Source of the DNA: a virus
Direction: 5' to 3' (one strand)
Virus record (IMG/VR): IMGVR_UViG_3300030102_004271
Span: 1-37,071 of that record
Length of the DNA: 37,071 nucleotides
Positions 31,071-36,305 of the stretch are shown here, piece by piece. Positions within the stretch are counted from its first letter, which is position 1. Each line of letters opens with the position of its first letter. Position numbers and translations under genes: made by a program. The notes beneath the pieces were generated by a model. It ran no database searches. It was not told where the DNA came from and saw nothing but the letters and a program-made list of their open reading frames with translations.

Positions 31071-31721
31071 ATGGCGTATCTAAACGTAAACGTACCACCG
31101 ACTTATGCACAAATAAGAAGGGAGTATTTATATGATCTTAAAAAACATCATGGAGAAGTTGAAGATTGTATCATCTTTGGTCTTAGCGCTCTTACAGGTC
31201 GTGCAATATTATTCCATGCTATTATGGAAAACGGTGCAATATTCTATCGCTTACCTATTAGCGCTTTTATTCAAAAGGGATTTGATGCATCCGGAGTGCC
31301 CACAAGACGACTTGATGAACTTCAGCTTTGGAATTGTTTTAGTTACTATCCTGCTGTTAATCGTTGGGATATATTAGACGGTCAAGCAGGAAAATACATA
31401 GGAAAAGATAAAAAATGGCACCATGGTAAATATTTATTTACTGTTGACTTTGCACATCCTGAAAGTAATATACTAGACACTGATCATTCAGAGATTCCGC
31501 ACGAACATAAGTGCGCACACATTATTGCCTTAGATGACGGCAATTTTGCAGCACAACCTAACAATAGATGTATATGGGACATACCTTCTTTCACTGTAAA
31601 GGACAGTATTCCTGACTGGAAAGTGCAAACCTCTGAGTGGAACGTTGAAGATAGTAAAGCATGGCGGACAGAAGATACCGACAAGTTTTTCTATGAAATA
31701 GAGGAGAAGAAAAATGATTAA
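31071..31721 (+). CDS. Conserved phage protein, function unknown
   Basis: A 216-residue soluble protein rich in Trp, His and Asp: TYAQIRREYLYDLKKHHGEV, EDCIIFGLSALTGRAILFHA, IFYRLPISAFIQKGFD, LQLWNCFSYYPAVNRWDILD, DFAHPESNILDTDHSEIPHE, HKCAHIIALDDGNFAAQPNN. The repeated His/Asp/Cys pattern could bind a metal, but no named family fits. I recall similar proteins beside polymerase genes of marine phages. The ribosome site is TGAGGAG, 10 bases after the polymerase stop. Its stop overlaps the next tiny gene (ATGATTAA). Confidence 0.65.
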   Translation: MAYLNVNVPPTYAQIRREYLYDLKKHHGEVEDCIIFGLSALTGRAILFHAIMENGAIFYRLPISAFIQKGFDASGVPTRRLDELQLWNCFSYYPAVNRWDILDGQAGKYIGKDKKWHHGKYLFTVDFAHPESNILDTDHSEIPHEHKCAHIIALDDGNFAAQPNNRCIWDIPSFTVKDSIPDWKVQTSEWNVEDSKAWRTEDTDKFFYEIEEKKND

Positions 31722-31797
31722 AAAAATATTAGGATGGGCCTGGACTATAATTTGTTGGCCTTGGAAAAAATTAGTAAAATGGCTTTGGACTAAATAA
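31714..31797 (+). CDS. Trp-rich cationic 27-residue peptide
   Basis: A 27-residue ORF with a near-ideal ribosome site (GAGGAG, 7 bases from the ATG) overlapping the preceding stop. It starts MIKKILGWAWTII and ends WPWKKLVKWLWTK: six Trp, six Lys, no acidic residue. Such an amphipathic, Trp-rich, cationic chain should bind or insert into membranes, as Trp-rich antimicrobial peptides and very small phage lysis or inhibitor peptides do. The function is unknown; candidates are a mini-holin, a host membrane inhibitor or a chance ORF, the last made unlikely by the ribosome site and the coupled overlap. Confidence 0.55.
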   Translation: MIKKILGWAWTIICWPWKKLVKWLWTK

Positions 31798-31800
31798 TTT

Positions 31801-31929
31801 ATGTCTGATTTGTGTAAACATTGTTATCACCCTTGTCATTGTGGCGAAGATAATGATCTGCATGCAGATGAGTATGGTGTTTGCACTTGTGAAAAGTGTG
31901 AACACCAAGAAATAATTGACGAAGAGTAA
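31801..31929 (+). CDS. Cys/His-rich 42-residue protein (zinc-binding-like)
   Basis: A 42-residue ORF three bases after the Trp-rich gene. CKHCYHPCHC (residues 5-14) and CTCEKCEH (residues 28-35) give seven Cys and four nearby His, ending with an acidic tail. This is enough for one or two zinc sites in a small finger or metal-buffering fold. It ends 4 bases before the next gene. No Shine-Dalgarno sequence is evident, so coupling to the previous stop is likely. The function is unknown; a protein-binding zinc finger is the simplest guess. Confidence 0.55.
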   Translation: MSDLCKHCYHPCHCGEDNDLHADEYGVCTCEKCEHQEIIDEE

Positions 31930-31933
31930 TTTA

Positions 31934-32359
31934 ATGGCGCTTAAAATTGGAGAGGAACAATCTGTGCAAATGCCGATGAAGACGGTTGCCTCGTTGATCG
32001 CCCTCGTCGCACTCGGCACGTGGGCTTATTTCGGAGTGATTGAAACCCTCAACAAGCACAGCACTAAACTAGAGCTTATGGAAAAAGATCTAGAAGCTAA
32101 TAGTGAGTTTAGAGTAAAGTATCCAAGAGGAGAACTTGGTCAATCTTCAGGAGAATCTGAGCTTTTTATGCTTATGGAACATATGAGTGGTGTAGTAAAA
32201 GATATTGAAACAGAATTAAAATCGATGAGAAATAACTCTATCAATATTAATTTTTTAAAAGAACAAGTTACAAAATTAAATGAAGATGTTGAATCTTTAA
32301 AAGATGCGGATAGAGATATGAAATATATTAATGGAGATAAAGACGAATGGAGCAAGTAG
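31934..32359 (+). CDS. Membrane protein with coiled coil, function unknown
   Basis: 141 residues from the ATG at 31934; an in-frame TTG at 31916 lies inside the preceding gene. The single membrane helix is residues about 16-34 (TVASLIALVALGTWAYFGV), followed by KHSTKLELMEKDLEAN, a short conserved-looking FRVKYPRGELGQSSGESELF, and a long C-terminal coiled coil (INFLKEQVTKLNEDVESL). I recall this R-x-K-(W/Y)-PRGELG motif in many marine phages. The membrane-helix codons (31960-32050) are GC-rich, about 55% by my count, unlike the rest of the gene. A lysis (holin/spanin-like) or virion role is possible but unproven. Confidence 0.65.
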   Translation: MALKIGEEQSVQMPMKTVASLIALVALGTWAYFGVIETLNKHSTKLELMEKDLEANSEFRVKYPRGELGQSSGESELFMLMEHMSGVVKDIETELKSMRNNSININFLKEQVTKLNEDVESLKDADRDMKYINGDKDEWSK

Positions 32360-32565
32360 TAATAGCATTAATGCTTTACTTAAATGGAAAAGCAATAGAA
32401 TGGGTTTATAAACCTGACATCATGTCTTGCTTAAAATCAAAAAGAGTAGCCATGAGGGAAACCAGTGGTGGTGATAGAGTAGTTTTTAAGTGTGAAAAAA
32501 AGAATGTTATTCTTGAAGAAGACCCTATGACAAGATATGGTTACAGAATTAGAAAAATAATATGA
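32347..32565 (+). CDS. Small Cys-pair protein (paralogue 1)
   Basis: A 72-residue protein with strand VVIALMLYLNGKAIEWV, helix DIMSCLKSKRVAMRE and strand RVVFKCEKKNVILEE; Cys28 and Cys49 could form a disulfide. It aligns with the C-terminal part of the next gene (VVFAVCIFELEDGEK, DMVDCLKEKRAAL, SFLFSCDKVNAEVKI), so the two are tandem paralogues. It has no clear signal peptide of its own. The start overlaps the previous gene by 13 bases and the end overlaps the next by 4 (ATGA). The function is unknown. Confidence 0.6.
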   Translation: MEQVVIALMLYLNGKAIEWVYKPDIMSCLKSKRVAMRETSGGDRVVFKCEKKNVILEEDPMTRYGYRIRKII

Positions 32566-32978
32566 TGAAAATATTACAAATTTTAATAGCAATTGTTGCT
32601 ATGGGTTTTTTGGTAAACATAGTCAAAGCTGATGAAGCAGCAGATGTTGCAAAACAAAAAGGACTAGTTGATCTATCTCCATCTAAACCAGAAACTGGTG
32701 TAGTATTTGCTGTATGTATATTTGAATTAGAAGATGGAGAAAAAAAATTAGTAGACCATAGACACGCTGACGATATGGTAGACTGTTTAAAAGAAAAACG
32801 TGCAGCTTTACAAAAATATAAAACAGAAAAAGGTGAAGGAAAAGTAACAGAAAGTTTTTTATTTTCATGTGATAAAGTAAATGCAGAAGTAAAAATTGAA
32901 GAAGATGGAACTTGGCATATAATAAAGATACTTGGAAGACATGATGCAGCATACAAAAAGAAAAAATCCTACGAATAA
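32562..32978 (+). CDS. Secreted Cys-pair protein (paralogue 2)
   Basis: A 138-residue protein with a typical signal peptide (KILQILIAIVAMGFLVNIVK, cleavage likely after the Ala of VKA, residue 23). The mature part repeats the fold of the previous protein: VVFAVCIFELEDGEKKLV, DDMVDCLKEKRAAL and SFLFSCDKVNAEVKIEEDG, with Cys52, Cys75 and Cys103, then a basic tail. Export to the periplasm suggests a role in lysis, superinfection exclusion or envelope change. It starts by ATGA overlap. Its last 35 bases overlap a small basic gene in another frame. Confidence 0.65.
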   Translation: MMKILQILIAIVAMGFLVNIVKADEAADVAKQKGLVDLSPSKPETGVVFAVCIFELEDGEKKLVDHRHADDMVDCLKEKRAALQKYKTEKGEGKVTESFLFSCDKVNAEVKIEEDGTWHIIKILGRHDAAYKKKKSYE

Positions 32979-33084
32979 TTATGCAAAAGAACTTAGAACT
33001 CCTAAGTATAAATCACGTGTAATACAATCAAAAAAAGTATATACTAGAAAAGGAAATAAAAATGAATTTAACACGGAACTTTAG
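32944..33084 (+). CDS. Small basic protein hidden between two genes
   Basis: A 46-residue ORF that begins in the end of the secreted protein gene and ends inside the start of the endolysin gene, so it fills what otherwise looks like an 83-bp gap. The protein is basic (NYAKELRTPKYKSRVIQSKK, then VYTRKGNKN) and I recall a closely similar Y-A-x-x-L-R-(T/S)-x-K-Y-x-x-R-V block in small marine phage proteins. GGAAGA precedes the ATG. It probably binds nucleic acid; the function is unknown. Overlap in two frames is the main reason it would be missed. Confidence 0.6.
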   Translation: MQHTKRKNPTNNYAKELRTPKYKSRVIQSKKVYTRKGNKNEFNTEL

Positions 33085-33544
33085 TCTTCAAGAGCTAATC
33101 AAATCAGATACAGCTATTCGTAAAGGGATTGATAATAATCCTAATGCAGATCAAGTAGAGAAATTAAAAAGACTATGTGAACAAGTTCTCCAGCCGGTAC
33201 GTGATCACTTCGGGAGGGTCAAAATAACGAGCGGATACCGTTCCCCTGAGCTTTGTGTTGCTATTGGTAGCTCTATAAATTCACAGCATGCCAAAGCCGA
33301 GGCCGCAGACTTCGAAGTAATTGGTGTAGATAATGCTGAAGTAGCTGATTGGGTATACATGAACTGTCAGCCAGATCAGCTCATTTTAGAATACTATACT
33401 CCGGGAGAACCTAATAGCGGATGGATTCATGCAAGTTGGGTAGAGTTTCAACCAAGAGCTCAATATATGAGAGCATATAGAGATAAAGAAACAAAGAAAA
33501 CAAAATATCAACCCATTACGGGGAAAGCAGTAGACTTGGTCTAA
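33062..33544 (+). CDS. Endolysin, M15-type peptidase
   Basis: A 160-residue peptidase of the M15 (L,D-/D,D-peptidase) class. ITSGYRSPELCVAIG leads to SQHAKAEAADFEV with zinc ligands His76 and Asp83, the catalytic base is probably Glu110 (DQLILEYY), and the third ligand is His123 in WIHASW. The N-terminus NFSLQELIKSDTAIRKGIDN is typical for the family. It should cut the peptide side chain of peptidoglycan at lysis. There is no signal peptide, so a holin is needed. The ribosome site is AAAAGGAAAT. A GC-richer patch covers 33190-33320. Confidence 0.85.
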   Translation: MNLTRNFSLQELIKSDTAIRKGIDNNPNADQVEKLKRLCEQVLQPVRDHFGRVKITSGYRSPELCVAIGSSINSQHAKAEAADFEVIGVDNAEVADWVYMNCQPDQLILEYYTPGEPNSGWIHASWVEFQPRAQYMRAYRDKETKKTKYQPITGKAVDLV

Positions 33545-33768
33545 TGTCCGACAAAGTTTTTAAAGTATTTAGTAGAATAGATACCGTTACAGGGCACTGT
33601 CAACATTGTGATGAAGACTCTATTTTAGTTGCAATTGTTTCTGAATTTTATAGATGCACTAATTGTGGATCTGATACTAGACAACATGTAAATGGTAGTA
33701 TAAGGTATCTACAATTATCTGAAAGAGATAAAGAATGGTTAAGACAATATAAAGATGGCAAAGCGTAA
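33544..33768 (+). CDS. Zinc-ribbon protein
   Basis: A 74-residue protein whose ATG shares one base with the endolysin stop (TAATG). Two CxxC knuckles, CQHC (19-22) and CTNC (38-41), are separated by 15 residues in a strand-rich region (ILVAIVSEFYRC), giving a classic four-Cys zinc ribbon, followed by GSIRYLQLSERDKEWLRQYK. I recall similar short proteins in many marine phages without an assigned role. Zinc ribbons of this size usually bind nucleic acid or a protein partner. It overlaps the next small gene by 14 bases. Confidence 0.7.
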   Translation: MSDKVFKVFSRIDTVTGHCQHCDEDSILVAIVSEFYRCTNCGSDTRQHVNGSIRYLQLSERDKEWLRQYKDGKA

Positions 33769-33889
33769 GTTTACAAATTTTACACCAAGACCAAAACCTC
33801 GTAAAAGACCTAGACGTCACGCTAAAAAACTTAATAAACATGCTAAACGTTCTTATAAAAAATATAACAGGCAAGGAAGAAAGCAATGA
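33755..33889 (+). CDS. Very basic 44-residue protein
   Basis: A 44-residue ORF packed between two genes with overlaps on both sides (14 bases upstream; ATGA downstream). It is almost half Lys, Arg and His (FTPRPKPRKRPRRHAKKLNK), with a C-terminal SYKKYNRQGRK. It should bind DNA or RNA electrostatically, like a small nucleoid-type or ribosome-associated peptide. I recall the FTPRPKPRKRP start from other marine phages, which supports reality. No obvious Shine-Dalgarno sequence is seen, so it probably depends on coupling to the zinc-ribbon gene. Confidence 0.6.
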   Translation: MAKRKFTNFTPRPKPRKRPRRHAKKLNKHAKRSYKKYNRQGRKQ

Positions 33890-34452
33890 TAAAAAATATA
33901 CACACACATTTTACTTTTGTAAAAAATTATGATGATATTAAAAACTTAAAAGAAAAAGTTTTAAAATACACAAAAGAAGATTGGGAAAAATACGACTACA
34001 GACAAAAAAATTATCAAGTTCATAATAGTACAAAAACAATTCCATTAATTTGGAATGAAATGGATAAAGATGGTCTAAGAAATTTAGACAAAGATAAAAG
34101 AAAATTTTGGCCTGAAGCTGATAAATACAAAACAGATTTAGATTTATTATCTAATATTTTAAAAGAAAAATATGGCGAAGGTTTTATTTCTAGTGCAATG
34201 TTAATTAATCTACCGTCGAGATCAATTATTTTTCCACACGTAGATAATTATGATCCGTATTTTGATAAAGTAAATAGAACTCACTTAGCTATCATAACTG
34301 ATGATGAAGTCAGATTTACTGTTGGAGGAGAAGAAAAAAATATAAAAGAAGGTGAGATATTTGAAATAGACAATAGTAATAAACTTCATGACGTTAAAAA
34401 TAACTCAGAAATAGATAGAATTCATTTATTAGTGGATTGGTTACTCTCTTGA
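33886..34452 (+). CDS. Aspartyl/asparaginyl beta-hydroxylase-like 2OG-Fe(II) oxygenase
   Basis: A 188-residue protein. The C-terminal half has the pattern of the Asp/Asn beta-hydroxylase family: FPHVDNYDPYFDKVNRTHL (His118, Asp120, Arg131, His133), a strand pair VRFTVGGEEKNIKEGEIFEI, KLHDVKNNSEIDRIHLLVDW (His168, Asn172, Arg178, Asp184). His118 and His168 are the expected iron ligands and Arg178 the 2-oxoglutarate ligand. The family hydroxylates protein side chains or small substrates; the phage target is unknown. The gene is highly AT-rich and ends exactly where the next promoter begins. Confidence 0.75.
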   Translation: MIKNIHTHFTFVKNYDDIKNLKEKVLKYTKEDWEKYDYRQKNYQVHNSTKTIPLIWNEMDKDGLRNLDKDKRKFWPEADKYKTDLDLLSNILKEKYGEGFISSAMLINLPSRSIIFPHVDNYDPYFDKVNRTHLAIITDDEVRFTVGGEEKNIKEGEIFEIDNSNKLHDVKNNSEIDRIHLLVDWLLS

Positions 34453-34477
34453 CATTAATCCTAAAATATCCTATATA
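34449..34477 (+). promoter_or_regulatory. Promoter with tandem WATCCTA repeats
   Basis: TTGACA (34449-34454), 17-base spacer, TATATA (34472-34477). The spacer reads TT, AATCCTA, AAA, TATCC, so two 7-bp copies (34457-34463 and 34467-34473) lie 10 bp apart, as in the helicase promoter. It starts inside the stop codon region of the oxygenase gene and drives the gene at 34497. Confidence 0.8.
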
Positions 34478-34496
34478 GATATAAAAGGAGAAAGAT

Positions 34497-34691
34497 ATGA
34501 GTGAAAAAAAACTAACATTAAAGGCAACTGGTATTTCACCAAAACAATGGGGTGTGTTGATACTAGAACTTAACTTAATGAAAAAAGCATGGAAGCCTTA
34601 TGGGGTTAAATTAGATCTTCAAGCACCGGGAGTAAAAGCAATTGTCGAAAAAGGAACTAGACGATATGACTTTAAGGGAACTGACAAATAA
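34497..34691 (+). CDS. Small conserved phage protein
   Basis: A 64-residue basic protein: KLTLKATGISPKQWGVLILE, LNLMKKAWKPYGVKLDLQA, then PGVKAIVEKGTRRYDF. I recall the ISPKQW and ELNLMKKAW motifs from short marine phage proteins found in accessory regions; none has a known function. It is the first gene behind a strong promoter with two operator-like repeats and has a good ribosome site (AAAAGGAGAAAGAT), so it may be an abundant early product, possibly acting on a host target. The end overlaps the next ORF by 26 bases. Confidence 0.65.
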   Translation: MSEKKLTLKATGISPKQWGVLILELNLMKKAWKPYGVKLDLQAPGVKAIVEKGTRRYDFKGTDK

Positions 34692-34800
34692 ATTAGATAA
34701 GTTAGCTAATCTCTGGAATAAAACTAAAAATCTTAAATATAAAAAAGAATGGTACGCGCTAATTAAGCGGGTACCTTCGGCTTTGGTTTCGGAACAATAA
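34666..34800 (+). CDS. Small hypothetical protein, overlapping
   Basis: A 44-residue ORF starting in the end of the previous gene: MTLRELTNKLDKLANLW, then NLKYKKEWYALIK. The helix-rich first 34 residues look like a real small domain (L-x-x-L-x-x-L-W, K-Y-K-x-E-W-Y), but the last 10 overlap the terminator hairpin and the convergent gene. No clear ribosome site is visible, although coupling to the upstream gene is possible. The function is unknown. Confidence 0.45.
   Translation: MTLRELTNKLDKLANLWNKTKNLKYKKEWYALIKRVPSALVSEQ
34741..34776 (-). terminator. Minus-strand terminator with stop codon in the loop
   Basis: On the minus strand GGTACCCGCT (34776-34767) and AGCGCGTACC (34760-34751) form a 10-bp stem with one mismatch around TTAATT, followed by ATTCTTTTTT (34750-34741). 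The TAA stop of the minus-strand gene (34765-34763) lies in or at the edge of the loop. It is a good rho-independent terminator for that gene. Confidence 0.7.
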
Positions 34801-35026
34801 TATTCAATTCTTTACATTCAAATTTAACGACCATTTTATTAGTCTCAAGAAGAGTTACATCAAACTCTTCATCTTCTGTTAATCTTTTAAATGTCTGCTG
34901 AGCAAGGCCATAACCATTTATCACACAATCATAATGTGTGTTAAATTGAAAACCTGCATAATGGCTAGATGGACATTGACCCGTAACCATTGAGCATAAA
35001 TAAAGAACTAATATAAATTTAGTCAT
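34763..35026 (-). CDS. Secreted Cys-pair protein (third member)
   Basis: An 87-residue protein on the minus strand. The hydrophobic start FILVLYLCSMVTGQ is a short signal peptide or lipoprotein-like leader (Cys11, Cys18). The mature part has HYDCVINGYGLAQQTFKRL and MVVKFECKELNIIVP with Cys34 and Cys71, resembling the helix-plus-strand Cys pair of the two paralogues at 32347 and 32562, then a Pro/Lys tail (KPKPKVPA). It has a strong ribosome site (AGGAGTCA) and its own terminator, so it is an independent transcription unit set against the operon. A periplasmic role is likely; the exact job is unknown. Confidence 0.7.
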   Translation of the reverse strand: MTKFILVLYLCSMVTGQCPSSHYAGFQFNTHYDCVINGYGLAQQTFKRLTEDEEFDVTLLETNKMVVKFECKELNIIVPKPKPKVPA

Positions 35027-35063
35027 TGACTCCTGTTGTAATTTTTATATAAAATCCTATATG
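35026..35063 (+). promoter_or_regulatory. Promoter region for the ribbon-helix-helix gene
   Basis: TTGACT (35026-35031) with TATAAA 16 bases later (35048-35053) is one possible promoter. TTGTAA (35036-35041) with TATATG (35058-35063), also 16 bases apart, is another and shares the AATCCTATAT context (35053-35062) with the promoter at 34449. An AATCCTA copy lies at 35053-35059. The region also holds the ribosome site of the divergent gene ending at 35026. Confidence 0.55.
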
Positions 35064-35092
35064 TCAGAAATAATCGTGAAAGGATATAACAA

Positions 35093-35263
35093 ATGACAGA
35101 TATAAGCAAATATAAAAGTATAGCAATTGATCATGACTGCTATAATAAATTAACGAAACTATCGAAACATCTCGCACCTAAACATGCCAAATTGTCCAGG
35201 GCACAAGTCGTAAAGGTATTAGTCGAAGAGAAAGTGGAGAAGTTGAATGGCAAACTTAGATAA
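35093..35263 (+). CDS. Ribbon-helix-helix-like small DNA-binding protein
   Basis: A 56-residue protein with ATG at 35093 and AAAGGAT as ribosome site. KYKSIAIDHDCYNKLTKLSK gives a short strand followed by a helix, and KLSRAQVVKVLVEEKVEKL a second helix; this strand-helix-helix layout, with IAID in the strand and LSRAQVV at the second helix start, fits the Arc/MetJ-type ribbon-helix-helix fold. Such proteins dimerise and bind short tandem operators. It lies just behind an AATCCTA site, which suggests autoregulation. It overlaps the next gene by 17 bases. Confidence 0.6.
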   Translation: MTDISKYKSIAIDHDCYNKLTKLSKHLAPKHAKLSRAQVVKVLVEEKVEKLNGKLR

Positions 35264-35516
35264 AGAAATATGTCCCGTATGCAATGGCAACGGGTATGTA
35301 CTATCCGGTTTAAGTGTTTATCAATGTAGTTACTGTGATTCTCAGGGCGAGATACCGAAGCGAGAAGCGAGTGTCGAGGAGCTACAGAAAATGATTGAAG
35401 AGTTTAAAATACATAGAGGAATCTTACAGGGCAAAATAAAACAACAAGCTTCAAAGATTGCTGAATTAGAAAATGTTTTAAGTATTCAAGAATATAAACG
35501 CAAAGCATTATCATGA
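35247..35516 (+). CDS. DnaJ-type zinc-finger protein with coiled coil
   Basis: An 89-residue protein. CPVCNGNGYV (9-18) matches the CxxCxGxG motif of the DnaJ central zinc finger, and CSYCDSQGEI (27-36) is the second half of the pair. It is followed by a charged coiled coil (VEELQKMIEEFKIHRGILQG, KQQASKIAELENVLSIQEY). There is no J domain. Such fingers act in protein-protein or protein-DNA contacts in phages. Codons 35340-35390 are GC-rich compared with the rest. It ends in an ATGA overlap with the endonuclease gene. Confidence 0.75.
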   Translation: MANLDKEICPVCNGNGYVLSGLSVYQCSYCDSQGEIPKREASVEELQKMIEEFKIHRGILQGKIKQQASKIAELENVLSIQEYKRKALS

Positions 35517-35962
35517 TTAACGAATCTGATTTAGCATACATCGCCGGTTTATTTGACGGTGAAGGTAGTATTTCTTACAAACAATACATGCGTAAGAGAG
35601 CTAATAATAAAAAAGCATATCCAACCTGGCAGATAAGAATGGAAATTGCCATGACTGATCAATCTGTTTTGATGTGGGTTTGTGAAGTTTTAGGTGTAGG
35701 AACTGTAACTCCAAAAAGATACAAAACACCATACACTGTCGGCTGGAAGAAACAATGGCGTTGGAGATGCAGTCATCAAGATGCATATTACGTGGCACGT
35801 TTGCTTTGGCCATATGCACATGTAAAACTAGAGGGTGTACAAAAAATAATTGAACACTACGCATCTAGAAAATTAAAAGTAAAAAACCAAGACAACATTG
35901 TAGATTTAGAAACCTACAGGAAAGGAAAAAATGAAGTTAAGGGACCCGAAAGTATCAACTAA
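35513..35962 (+). CDS. LAGLIDADG homing endonuclease
   Basis: A 149-residue protein with one LAGLIDADG motif, YIAGLFDGEGSI (residues 9-20), in which the acidic residues Asp and Glu needed for catalysis are present, then a beta-sheet of DNA-binding type (YPTWQIRMEIAMTDQSVLMW, CEVLGVGTVTPKRYKTPY, YYVARLLWPYAHVKLEGVQ). With a single motif it should act as a homodimer. It is free-standing; no intron is seen around it. It starts by ATGA overlap and its end overlaps the next gene by 32 bases, so it is embedded in the operon. Confidence 0.85.
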   Translation: MINESDLAYIAGLFDGEGSISYKQYMRKRANNKKAYPTWQIRMEIAMTDQSVLMWVCEVLGVGTVTPKRYKTPYTVGWKKQWRWRCSHQDAYYVARLLWPYAHVKLEGVQKIIEHYASRKLKVKNQDNIVDLETYRKGKNEVKGPESIN

Positions 35963-36305
35963 ACCAAAAATAACTAACGCAGATGATGTAATAAGTACGT
36001 TAGAATTTAGAAATGAAAAGTTACATAAAAAATGTAACAAGCTTATGGAAGAAGCGAAGAAAAATGAAGAGGAGATATCAGAACTAAATGAGTATATTGA
36101 TTCTTTAGAAGCACAAATCACTGATTACAAAAGAAGATTTGTCCCTGACTTTAAAATGTTAAGTGAGGGTGGTGAGTCGGTTCCAATATCTGATTTAAAA
36201 ATTATGTCAGACAAGGCCAGACGTTCTATGGCTAAACGATTCCTTAAAAAATATGGTGAGGAATGGGTTCGAGTTAATATTTTAGAGAATAAAAATCTTA
36301 AATGA
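35931..36305 (+). CDS. Coiled-coil protein, function unknown
   Basis: A 124-residue protein with a Lys-rich N-terminus, a coiled coil in residues about 22-68 (STLEFRNEKLHKKCNKLMEE, ISELNEYIDSLEAQITDYKR) and a C-terminal helical region (DLKIMSDKARRSMAKRFLKK, YGEEWVRVNILENKN). The ribosome site AGGAAAGG lies inside the endonuclease gene. Its end overlaps the next start by 4 bases. No known family recognised; position beside nuclease genes suggests a DNA-metabolism accessory. Confidence 0.6.
   Translation: MKLRDPKVSTKPKITNADDVISTLEFRNEKLHKKCNKLMEEAKKNEEEISELNEYIDSLEAQITDYKRRFVPDFKMLSEGGESVPISDLKIMSDKARRSMAKRFLKKYGEEWVRVNILENKNLK

Noticed and set aside
31916-31933. TTG at 31916 as start of the coiled-coil membrane protein
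   Set aside because: It lies within the Cys-rich gene; the ATG at 31934 gives a sensible N-terminus.
33017-33045. TATACT promoter before the endolysin
   Set aside because: No acceptable -35, and the region is better explained as the small basic gene 32944-33084.
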